Assembly (NCBI GenBank): GCA_015065045.1
Contig: SVRB01000032.1
Coordinates: forward strand, 1 to 13,771
DNA: 13,771 nt
Direction of reading: 5' to 3'
Source of the DNA: Oscillospiraceae bacterium
Lineage (GTDB): Bacteria > Bacillota > Clostridia > Oscillospirales > CAG-272
Shown here one piece after another: positions 6,980-13,771 of this stretch. The first letter of the stretch is position 1. The number at the start of each line of letters is the position of its first letter. The position numbers were made by a program, and so were the translations under genes. The notes below the pieces were generated by a model. It was not told where the DNA came from. It searched no databases and saw only the letters and a list, made by a program, of their open reading frames with translations.

Positions 6980-9900
6980 TTACATTTCCTTTTGAAGCTG
7001 AATATACTCGTCTAAAATACCGCCAACAAATTCAAAAATATCAACGTTTTTGTCAATCTTACAGCTAACGTAAGGCTTTGAACCGAGACTCATAAGAATC
7101 TTACCCTTATGCTGCGCTGCAATATAAGTCCAAACGGCCGCATTCATTTGATACGGGTATATAAGCACATTACCGCTTCGTCTCTCTATCTTGCTCATCA
7201 AAGCGTCAGAACCCTTCTTTCGCAAAAGTGAGACCTTAAGCAGATTCATTACAGAATCAGGCATATCACCGTATCTATCAAGCAATTCGTCTGTTATATC
7301 ACGCATATCTTCTATATTTTCAATAAGAGCAATCTTCTTATACACGTCAATTCTCTGCGAAGCAACACGAATATATTTTTCGGGAATGTACGCATTTACG
7401 TTTAAATCAACCGCGCATTCTTTTTTAGGCGATACGTATTCACCCTTTTCTTCAAGAATCGCTTCGTTCAAAAGCTTCATATACATATCGTATCCGACAC
7501 TCTGCATATGGCCGTGCTGTTCTGCACCGAGTATATTTCCTGCCCCTCTTATTTCAAGGTCTCGCAATGCTACCTTAAACCCTGCACCAAATTCGGTATA
7601 TTCACGAATTGCAGACAGACGTTTGGTAGCTATTTCCGACAAAGCCTTCCCCTTCGGGAACGTAAAATAAGCGTAAGCGCGTCTGCTGCTTCTGCCGACT
7701 CGTCCTCTTATCTGATGAAGCTGAGCCAATCCAAATTTGTCGGCATTCTCGATTATAAGAGTATTAGCGTTCGGTACGTCAATGCCGCTTTCAATTATTG
7801 TTGTGGAAACAAATACGTCGATTTCTCCCTCAACAAGCGAACGCCAAAGCTCACTTATAGTTTCCTTATCCATCTTTCCGTGAGCAATAGCAATTCTTGC
7901 GTCGGGTGCCATAGCAGCAACCCTTCTTGCAGCATAATCGATAGTTTCTATATTATTATGCAAATAGAAAACCTGACCTCCGCGGCGCAATTCCTTCTTT
8001 ATTGCCTCGGAAATAATCAAATCATCATATTCAAGCACGTATGACTGAACAGGCAATCTATCTCCCGGCGCTTCTTCAAGAACAGACATATCCCTGATAC
8101 CGCTCATAGCCATATTCAGAGTTCTGGGAATAGGTGTTGCAGTAAGAGTCAAAGCATCAATATTCTTTGTCATCTGCTTTAATTTTTCCTTATGCGCAAC
8201 ACCAAAACGTTGTTCTTCATCTATAATCATAAGTCCTAACGCTTTAAACTCTATATCCTTGCTCAAAAGACGGTGCGTACCGACAATTATATCAGTCTCG
8301 CCGCGTCTAATACGCCTAATTGCTTCAGCCTGTTTTTTCGGTGTCACAAAACGAGAAAGCATATCTATCTTTACGGGAAAGCCTCTCATTCTTGAACATA
8401 TAGTCTGATAATGCTGAAGCGCCAATATAGTTGTAGGAACTAATATCGCCACCTGCTTCGAGCTGTTTACAGCCTTAAACGCCGCTCTCAAAGCAACCTC
8501 AGTCTTACCGAAACCAACGTCACCGCACAAAAGTCTATCCATCGGATACGACTGTTCCATATCCGTCTTTATCTCGTGAATAGCAGCAAGCTGTCCGTCA
8601 GTTTCTTCATACTCAAATCCCGATTCGAAATCCGACTGCATAGCGTCATCTTTGTCGAATGCTATACCCTTTTTACGCAAACGCTCTGCATAAAGAACAA
8701 TAAGCTCCTTTGCCATATCCTTTGCTGCTTTTTTTACCTTATATTTAGCCTTATCCCATTCTTTTCCGCCCATCTTTGAAAGCTTCAGAGTTCCATCTTC
8801 GGAACGAGCGCCGATATATTTCGCTATAGAATCAAGCTGTGTGCAAGGCAAATATAACATATCGTTTCCCGCATACACGATCTTAACAAAATCCTTTGTT
8901 ATTCCATCAAGAGTCAACGTATGAAGACCGACGTATTGACCTATACCGTGCACATCGTGTACAACGTAATCCCCTTCAGTAAGGTCGGCATACGAAAGAA
9001 TTTTTTCCTGAGCACTTTTCTTTGTTTTTTTCTTGCGATTTTTCTTATATACATCTTTTATGTTAAGCCCCGAATTTGCACGAAGCGAAAGACATACAAA
9101 TTTTGATGCGGTCAATTCAAACCCGCTTACAACGCAATCGTTTATCAAACAAGGCACGCCCGCTGTCAGTCCTGTTCCCTCTTTCAGTCCCATAATAGCG
9201 GGAACGCCTGATTCGGAAAGCATATTCAGAAGAGTCTTCGACTTCTGCTCGCTCTCTGTCAAAATAACAATCTTGTATTTATTCTGTATATATGATGCGA
9301 TATCCTCAAGTAAAAGTGAATACTTTTCGAAATAAGAAACTGTCTGCTTTGTCATAAAGCTATAAGTCCCCGACAGCTTCTTTCCGTTCATGGATGTCAA
9401 GAATGTATCTACAAAAACTGTCGTTCTCTTATCTGTGTAATATTCAAAATCCGCGTTTTTCTTTGAATAATCAGCGTATTTTGAAGCAACACTGCCGTTT
9501 TCAATAAGCTCAGTCTCTATCTGTGACATCTGCCATTCAAAAGACTTGATCCTATCGTTCACTCCGCTCAATGAATGTACAATGCAAAGATTTTCTTTTC
9601 CGAAATAATCAAGCAAGCACATTTTTTCAGGGTAAACAAGAGATATATACTTATCTGCAAAATTACACTCATTCCCCGAAACAACGCATTCGAGCTCCTC
9701 TCTAACAGTCTCTTCTGCAGGTGTACTGCCTATTTTTTTCAGATGGGAAGTCAATATTTTCTTTAGTTCTTCTCTTTTTTCAGTCGATAAAACAACTTCC
9801 TTCGCAGGTATAATCTTAAAGCTGTCTATATGCTCTATTCTTCTCTGCGAAAGAACGTCAAACGTGCCCATCTGCTCGATTTCCGTATCAAAAAAATCAA

Positions 9901-10498
9901 TTCTTACAGGGTTTTCACAGCAAGCAGAAAAAACGTCGATTATGCCTCCCCTTACAGAGTACTGACCGACGCTATCAACCATATCTACGTGTATATAGCC
10001 ATTTAGATCAAGGAACTTTACAATATCCTTAACCTCATATTCTTTTTTTGAATCGATCTCAAAAACAGCCTGAACCAAATAATCCTCAGGAACAGTATAT
10101 TGCAAGGCGGCGTCGGGAGTTGAAAGAACAACGTCATAATCCCCTTGTATGATTGCCTGCAAAACGTTCAACCTGTCGTGTTCAAACTCGTGAGATGCTG
10201 TAATGTTATGAAAAACAAAATCACGATACGGATAAATAAGAGCCTTCATACCAAGCGATTCAAAGGTGTTTTTCAATCTTTGCTCGGTTTTCTCGTCGGG
10301 ACATATCAGCAAACAACCGTTATCAGTGTTTGATTTAACGTCAGAAATAAGCTCTGCATAAAACACCTCGGCAGCACCCTCCCCAAGTCCCGTAACGGAC
10401 ATAGGATAGGGTCTGTCGCTCGATAACTGCTGCAAAACGTTCGCTGTAACGCTTTTATACTCTCTATCGCTCTTTATCTGCTGTGTAACTATACTCAT
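6980..10498 (-). CDS. mfd: Transcription-repair coupling factor Mfd
   Basis: Mfd is the ATP-driven DNA translocase that pushes RNA polymerase off lesions and recruits UvrA for nucleotide excision repair. At 1172 residues it is full length for the family. The N-terminal UvrB-like module covers about 1-380. The RNA-polymerase-interaction domain begins near 505 with LTEGDYVVHDVHGIGQYVG. The RecG-like translocase carries Walker A GDVGFGKT at 659-666, DEEQRFG from 760, LTATPIPRT, and QIRGRVGRS around 929-937. The C-terminal autoinhibitory TRCF domain follows, starting near AYIPEKYI. All ATPase motifs are intact. The ATG at 10498 comes one base after the pth stop codon, with only a weak GGAAAAG upstream, so translation is probably coupled to pth. 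Codon use is unremarkable. Identity is certain. Confidence 0.98.
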   Translation of the reverse strand: MSIVTQQIKSDREYKSVTANVLQQLSSDRPYPMSVTGLGEGAAEVFYAELISDVKSNTDNGCLLICPDEKTEQRLKNTFESLGMKALIYPYRDFVFHNITASHEFEHDRLNVLQAIIQGDYDVVLSTPDAALQYTVPEDYLVQAVFEIDSKKEYEVKDIVKFLDLNGYIHVDMVDSVGQYSVRGGIIDVFSACCENPVRIDFFDTEIEQMGTFDVLSQRRIEHIDSFKIIPAKEVVLSTEKREELKKILTSHLKKIGSTPAEETVREELECVVSGNECNFADKYISLVYPEKMCLLDYFGKENLCIVHSLSGVNDRIKSFEWQMSQIETELIENGSVASKYADYSKKNADFEYYTDKRTTVFVDTFLTSMNGKKLSGTYSFMTKQTVSYFEKYSLLLEDIASYIQNKYKIVILTESEQKSKTLLNMLSESGVPAIMGLKEGTGLTAGVPCLINDCVVSGFELTASKFVCLSLRANSGLNIKDVYKKNRKKKTKKSAQEKILSYADLTEGDYVVHDVHGIGQYVGLHTLTLDGITKDFVKIVYAGNDMLYLPCTQLDSIAKYIGARSEDGTLKLSKMGGKEWDKAKYKVKKAAKDMAKELIVLYAERLRKKGIAFDKDDAMQSDFESGFEYEETDGQLAAIHEIKTDMEQSYPMDRLLCGDVGFGKTEVALRAAFKAVNSSKQVAILVPTTILALQHYQTICSRMRGFPVKIDMLSRFVTPKKQAEAIRRIRRGETDIIVGTHRLLSKDIEFKALGLMIIDEEQRFGVAHKEKLKQMTKNIDALTLTATPIPRTLNMAMSGIRDMSVLEEAPGDRLPVQSYVLEYDDLIISEAIKKELRRGGQVFYLHNNIETIDYAARRVAAMAPDARIAIAHGKMDKETISELWRSLVEGEIDVFVSTTIIESGIDVPNANTLIIENADKFGLAQLHQIRGRVGRSSRRAYAYFTFPKGKALSEIATKRLSAIREYTEFGAGFKVALRDLEIRGAGNILGAEQHGHMQSVGYDMYMKLLNEAILEEKGEYVSPKKECAVDLNVNAYIPEKYIRVASQRIDVYKKIALIENIEDMRDITDELLDRYGDMPDSVMNLLKVSLLRKKGSDALMSKIERRSGNVLIYPYQMNAAVWTYIAAQHKGKILMSLGSKPYVSCKIDKNVDIFEFVGGILDEYIQLQKEM

Positions 10499-10499
10499 A

Positions 10500-11126
10500 T
10501 CAGTTAAACTTTTCCATCGCTTTATTAGCGTTTCCGTCTACCATCAATTTAACACTTTCGTAAGTGTTCTCTATACAAGACATCATAACTTCCTGATCGT
10601 TCTTCGGGATATTGCCAAGCACCCAATCAGCAAGGTCATAATCGGGATTCGGTTTTGCGCCGACACCGATCTTCACCCTCGGAAATTCATTGGAATTAAG
10701 ATGATGAATTATACTCTTAATACCATTATGACCGCCGTCGCTTCCTTTTAATCTTATGCGCATTTTTCCGGGCTGGAGCGAAATATCGTCATAAATAACA
10801 ACAACGTTTTCTATAGGTATTTTATAAAAATCAACAGCCTCTCTGACTGCCTCGCCGCTGTTGTTCATAAACGTCTGAGGCTTCATAAACAACACTCTTT
10901 TTCCGTTTATATCCGAGTCGCAGACCAAAGCCTTAAACTTTGATCTATTGATCTTTATATTCTGTTTTTCTGCTATATAATCAAGTGCCAAAAAACCAAT
11001 ATTATGTCTTGTTTTTTCGTACTTTTCTCCGGGATTTCCAAGCCCCACTATAAGATAACTTATACTACCCGATTGTACATCATTTTTCTTTTCAATTTGC
11101 TTAAACAAATCAAAAATATTACTCAT
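10500..11126 (-). CDS. pth: Peptidyl-tRNA hydrolase
   Basis: Pth cleaves peptidyl-tRNA released from stalled ribosomes and recycles the tRNA. Active-site features are all present: GLGNPG at 28-33, TRHNIG with the catalytic His at 41, FMNNSG with Asn88, YDD with Asp113, and GGHNG with Asn134, matching the classical bacterial enzyme. The 208-residue length exceeds the usual 185-190 because of about 22 extra N-terminal residues (MSNIFDLFKQIEKKN and following) before the first strand. The ATG at 11126 overlaps the stop of the preceding gene as ATGA and has AAGGAAAA just upstream, which supports this start. A longer frame to 11162 would lie wholly inside the upstream gene and is rejected. The gene sits between the glmU-like gene and mfd, as in many Firmicutes. 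Confidence 0.97.
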   Translation of the reverse strand: MSNIFDLFKQIEKKNDVQSGSISYLIVGLGNPGEKYEKTRHNIGFLALDYIAEKQNIKINRSKFKALVCDSDINGKRVLFMKPQTFMNNSGEAVREAVDFYKIPIENVVVIYDDISLQPGKMRIRLKGSDGGHNGIKSIIHHLNSNEFPRVKIGVGAKPNPDYDLADWVLGNIPKNDQEVMMSCIENTYESVKLMVDGNANKAMEKFN

Positions 11127-12109
11127 TTCAGTTTTCCTTCCGCACGTCTCTTGTTTGCCCAATCTTCTTTCACTGTCTGGCGAGCTCTTGCGATACCGAG
11201 ACTGCCCTCGGGAACGTCTTCTGTAATAGTAGAGCCTGCCGCAACGTAACTGTTATTTCCAACCTTAACGGGAGCTATAAGATTCGTGTTACAACCAATA
11301 AACACGTTATCGCCAACAACCGTTCTGAACTTGTTTTTTCCATCATAATTCGAAGTAACCGTACCGCATCCAAAGTTAACCTTGCTACCAACGTCACTAT
11401 CGCCGATATAAGTCAAATGTGAAGCGTGTGAATCGTTTCCTACAACGGAATTCTTTATTTCAACAAAGTCGCCGATTCTTACCCCTGAACAAAGCCTGCT
11501 GTTAGGTCTTACCTGGCTGAATGGTCCGATATTTACGTCATCCTCAAGAACGGCGTCATAGATCTGTGTTGCATTAACCTTACATACGTTTCCGATCTTG
11601 CTGTTTGAAATCACAGAACAAGGACCGATTATGCAGTTTTCACCGATCTCAGACTCTCCTCTGATCTCTGTTGAAGCATGAATTTCCGTACCCTTACCGA
11701 TCTTGGCAAAAGGAGAAATAATAACTCCGTCAACAGAAGCGAATCTCACTCCGTTTGCAATATTCATAAAAATTATTTCCATTTTAACCTTTTCGGATTC
11801 TTCGAAAAAGTCAAAATAATTTCTTATCGTCTTGTATGAAATTTTCTTAACGCTTCCGTTTTCATTTTTTACAAAACGGATGATCGTTTCATTTTCATCG
11901 CCTATTTCAACAATATCATATTTTGACAGAAAACTCTTAGCTTCGTTTATCGTTTTTTCATCAACGTGAAACGCCAATGGAGAAGCTGTGCATATTATGT
12001 TTTCGGACAACTCCCCTATTTTCTTTTCAACATACAAAAAAAGCGGTTCATTGCAAACTGTTGCATTTGAAAGCTCCGCTATATACGGTGTATTAAACTG
12101 TATTCCCAC
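11123..12109 (-). CDS. GlmU-like acetyltransferase lacking the uridylyltransferase domain
   Basis: Full GlmU acetylates glucosamine-1-phosphate and then uridylates it to UDP-GlcNAc for cell-wall synthesis. Here only the left-handed beta-helix acetyltransferase half is present. From the TTG at 12133 the protein has 336 residues; hexapeptide repeats begin near 139 (ISPFAKIGKGTEI). Characteristic GlmU stretches follow: NIGPFSQVRP, ASHLTYIGD with the catalytic His at 239, FGCGTVTSNYDG, and the tail GIARARQTVKE. The GT-A domain with its LAAGxGTRM motif is missing. It is replaced by about 110 residues I do not recognise, then a helix resembling the GlmU interdomain linker. Start: a TTG at 12133 would sit only about 3 bases from the predicted transcript end. 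The GTG at 12109 has AAAGGATGG upstream and is preferred (328 residues). First gene of glmU-pth-mfd. Confidence 0.88.
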   Translation of the reverse strand: MGIQFNTPYIAELSNATVCNEPLFLYVEKKIGELSENIICTASPLAFHVDEKTINEAKSFLSKYDIVEIGDENETIIRFVKNENGSVKKISYKTIRNYFDFFEESEKVKMEIIFMNIANGVRFASVDGVIISPFAKIGKGTEIHASTEIRGESEIGENCIIGPCSVISNSKIGNVCKVNATQIYDAVLEDDVNIGPFSQVRPNSRLCSGVRIGDFVEIKNSVVGNDSHASHLTYIGDSDVGSKVNFGCGTVTSNYDGKNKFRTVVGDNVFIGCNTNLIAPVKVGNNSYVAAGSTITEDVPEGSLGIARARQTVKEDWANKRRAEGKLK

Positions 12110-12142
12110 TGCGTAATTACCATCCTTTATCAATATACACTG

Positions 12143-12172
12143 ATTATACTACTTTTAGATATCAAAAATCAA
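12143..12172 (-). promoter_or_regulatory. Promoter of the glmU-like-pth-mfd operon
   Basis: Minus strand: -35 TTGATT (12172-12167), 18-base spacer, -10 TATAAT (12148-12143). The transcription start would be at an A near 12136. This gives a leader of about 27 bases to the GTG at 12109, or makes a TTG start at 12133 practically leaderless. Confidence 0.65.
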
Positions 12173-12253
12173 TAGGAAATGCTCAAATTATTACCATATT
12201 TTTATATATATTTTCGTTATATCTACCAAAACAGAAAAAAATTTGTAAAAAAT
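12173..12253. other. AT-rich divergent spacer between two promoters
   Basis: About 80 bases separate the minus-strand glmU-operon promoter from the plus-strand ppdK promoter. The stretch is very AT-rich, with A- and T-runs that could act as upstream promoter elements for either side. I see no convincing palindromic operator, RNA gene or coding sequence. The short plus-strand open frame beginning at 12179 continues into ppdK in another frame and is not considered real. Confidence 0.5.
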
Positions 12254-12283
12254 TTGAAAAACTATGGAAATTTTGACTATAAT
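12254..12283 (+). promoter_or_regulatory. Promoter of ppdK
   Basis: Plus strand: -35 TTGAAA (12254-12259), 18-base spacer, -10 TATAAT (12278-12283). The expected start near 12290 gives a leader of about 55 bases with no evident terminator or riboswitch fold. The ribosome site GGAGGT (12332-12337) is strong. Confidence 0.65.
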
Positions 12284-12345
12284 ATGTTAGAATGTATGTT
12301 GGTCAAAAATATAAAATTTATTATACACTATGGAGGTACTTTCAA

Positions 12346-13771
12346 ATGGCAAAGAAGTATTGTTACCTTTTTAAAGAAGGTAATGCAAAAATGCGTGAAA
12401 TCCTCGGCGGTAAAGGTGCTAACCTTGCTGAAATGACTCAGCTCGGTCTCCCCGTTCCCCAGGGCTTCACTATCTCAACAGAAGCTTGTACTCAGTACTA
12501 TGAAGATGGCAGACAGATCAACGCTGACATCCAGGCTGAAATCATGCAGTACATCGACAAGATGGAAGAAATCACAGGAAAGAAATTCGGCGACGCTGAA
12601 AACCCCCTTCTCGTATCAGTAAGAAGTGGTGCTCGTGCATCTATGCCCGGTATGATGGATACAATCCTCAACCTCGGTCTTAACGAACAGGTTGTTGAAG
12701 TTATCGCTGCTAAGTCCGGTAACCCCAGATGGGCTTGGGACTGCTACAGAAGATTTATCCAGATGTACTCTGACGTTGTTATGGAAGTTGGTAAGAAATA
12801 CTTCGAACAGCTCATCGACGAAATGAAGGAACAGAAGGGTGTTACACAGGACGTTGAGCTCACAGCTGATGACCTCAAGGAACTTGCAAGTCAGTTCAAG
12901 GCTGAATACAAGAACAAGATCGGTAAGGACTTCCCCGCTGATCCTAAAGAACAGCTCTTCGGCGCAGTTGAAGCCGTATTCAGAAGCTGGGATAACCCCC
13001 GTGCAAACGTTTACAGACGTGACAACGATATTCCTTACAGCTGGGGTACTGCAGTTAACGTACAGATGATGGCGTTCGGTAACATGGGCGAAACATCAGG
13101 TACAGGCGTTGCATTTACACGTGACCCTGCAACAGGCGAAAAGAAGCTTATGGGTGAATTCCTTATGAACGCTCAGGGCGAAGACGTTGTTGCCGGCGTT
13201 CGTACTCCTATGCCCATCTCTAAGATGGAAGAAATCATGCCCGAAGTTTACAACCAGTTCATTGGTATTTGTAATACACTTGAAAACCATTACCGCGATA
13301 TGCAGGATATGGAATTCACAATTGAAGATAAGAAGCTTTACATGCTTCAGACAAGAAACGGTAAGAGAACTGCAAAGGCTGCTCTTAAGATCGCTTGCGA
13401 CCTCGTTGACGAAAAGATGATCACAGAAAAAGAAGCTGTTGCAATGATCGACCCCAGAAACCTTGACACACTTCTCCATCCCCAGTTCGATGCTAAGGCT
13501 CTCAAGGCTGCTTCTCCTATCGGCAAGGCTCTTCCCGCATCTCCCGGTGCTGCTTGCGGTAAGGTAGTATTCACAGCTGAAGACGCTGCTGAATGGAATG
13601 CAAGAGGCGAAAAGGTTATCCTCGTTCGTCTTGAAACATCTCCCGAAGATATCGAAGGTATGAAGGCTTCTCAGGGTATTCTTACAGTTCGTGGTGGTAT
13701 GACATCTCACGCAGCCGTTGTTGCTCGTGGTATGGGTACATGCTGTGTATCCGGTTGTTCCGCAATCAACA
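12346..13771 (+). CDS. ppdK: Pyruvate phosphate dikinase (3' end beyond window)
   Basis: This enzyme interconverts pyruvate, ATP and phosphate with phosphoenolpyruvate, AMP and pyrophosphate. In clostridia it takes part in glycolysis or gluconeogenesis. The visible 475 residues cover the ATP-grasp domain, with GGKGANLAEM (Lys23), SVRSGARASMPGMMDT (Arg93) and GETSGTGVAFTR. The phosphohistidine domain follows, with LPASPGAACG and the GGMTSHAAVVARGMG motif that carries the swinging His at residue 455, the same number as in the Clostridium symbiosum enzyme. The C-terminal PEP/pyruvate barrel lies past the window edge. The ATG at 12346 is 8 bases after GGAGGT. Codon use is strongly biased: Leu is almost only CTT/CTC and Pro mostly CCC, unlike mfd, which suggests high expression. 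Its start is divergent from the glmU operon. Confidence 0.98.
   Translation, partial: MAKKYCYLFKEGNAKMREILGGKGANLAEMTQLGLPVPQGFTISTEACTQYYEDGRQINADIQAEIMQYIDKMEEITGKKFGDAENPLLVSVRSGARASMPGMMDTILNLGLNEQVVEVIAAKSGNPRWAWDCYRRFIQMYSDVVMEVGKKYFEQLIDEMKEQKGVTQDVELTADDLKELASQFKAEYKNKIGKDFPADPKEQLFGAVEAVFRSWDNPRANVYRRDNDIPYSWGTAVNVQMMAFGNMGETSGTGVAFTRDPATGEKKLMGEFLMNAQGEDVVAGVRTPMPISKMEEIMPEVYNQFIGICNTLENHYRDMQDMEFTIEDKKLYMLQTRNGKRTAKAALKIACDLVDEKMITEKEAVAMIDPRNLDTLLHPQFDAKALKAASPIGKALPASPGAACGKVVFTAEDAAEWNARGEKVILVRLETSPEDIEGMKASQGILTVRGGMTSHAAVVARGMGTCCVSGCSAIN

Noticed and set aside
11127..11162. Earlier start for pth
   Set aside because: It would lie wholly inside the glmU-like gene; the ATGA overlap with AAGGAAAA explains translation better.
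12179..12436. Plus-strand open frame covering the divergent spacer
   Set aside because: It spans the ppdK promoter and runs into ppdK in another frame, with no ribosome site and no recognisable protein.
13096..13710. Minus-strand open frame of 204 codons
   Set aside because: Lies opposite the ppdK catalytic region, which is unmistakable; Cys/Ser/His-rich composition is typical of an antisense shadow.
1..13771. CRISPR array, tRNA genes, insertion sequence ends, toxin-antitoxin or phage genes
   Set aside because: No repeated spacer-like units, cloverleaf sequences, transposase motifs or small toxin pairs were seen on either strand.

Overview
The window looks like a core chromosomal stretch from a low- to mid-GC, Gram-positive Clostridia, probably of the Ruminococcaceae/Oscillospiraceae type. 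This is inferred from three things: the gene orders rimP-nusA-ylxR-ylxQ-infB and glmU-pth-mfd, the strong GGAGG ribosome binding sites, and a pyruvate phosphate dikinase very like the clostridial enzyme. I could not confirm the genus. Almost everything is on the minus strand; only the last gene is on the plus strand. I see no tRNA, rRNA, CRISPR array, insertion sequence, phage gene or defence system.

Positions 1-4211 (minus) hold the translation/transcription operon: a promoter, a terminator-like leader hairpin, rimP, nusA, ylxR, ylxQ and infB. infB is cut by the left edge. Its products mature the 30S subunit (RimP), control pausing and termination (NusA), bind RNA (YlxR, YlxQ) and start translation (IF2). 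The leader hairpin directly after the promoter resembles the NusA-sensitive attenuator known upstream of this operon in Bacillus. A second hairpin separates a strong Shine-Dalgarno sequence from the nusA start. These two are the most interesting regulatory signals here.

Positions 4251-6933 (minus) form a two-gene unit with its own promoter: a membrane-bound family 2 glycosyltransferase, then a lipoprotein that resembles SurA/PrsA foldases but lacks an obvious parvulin active site. This pair is the only accessory-looking part of the window and sits between two housekeeping operons.

Positions 6980-12172 (minus) hold a tightly packed operon, glmU-like then pth then mfd, with a 4-base overlap and a 1-base gap. 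The GlmU-like protein keeps only the acetyltransferase half; its uridylyltransferase domain has been replaced by a short N-terminal segment of about 110 residues. Pth recycles peptidyl-tRNA, and Mfd couples DNA repair to stalled RNA polymerase.

Positions 12173-12253 are an AT-rich divergent spacer. From 12254 a plus-strand promoter drives ppdK, a highly expressed glycolytic/gluconeogenic enzyme cut by the right edge just after its catalytic histidine.
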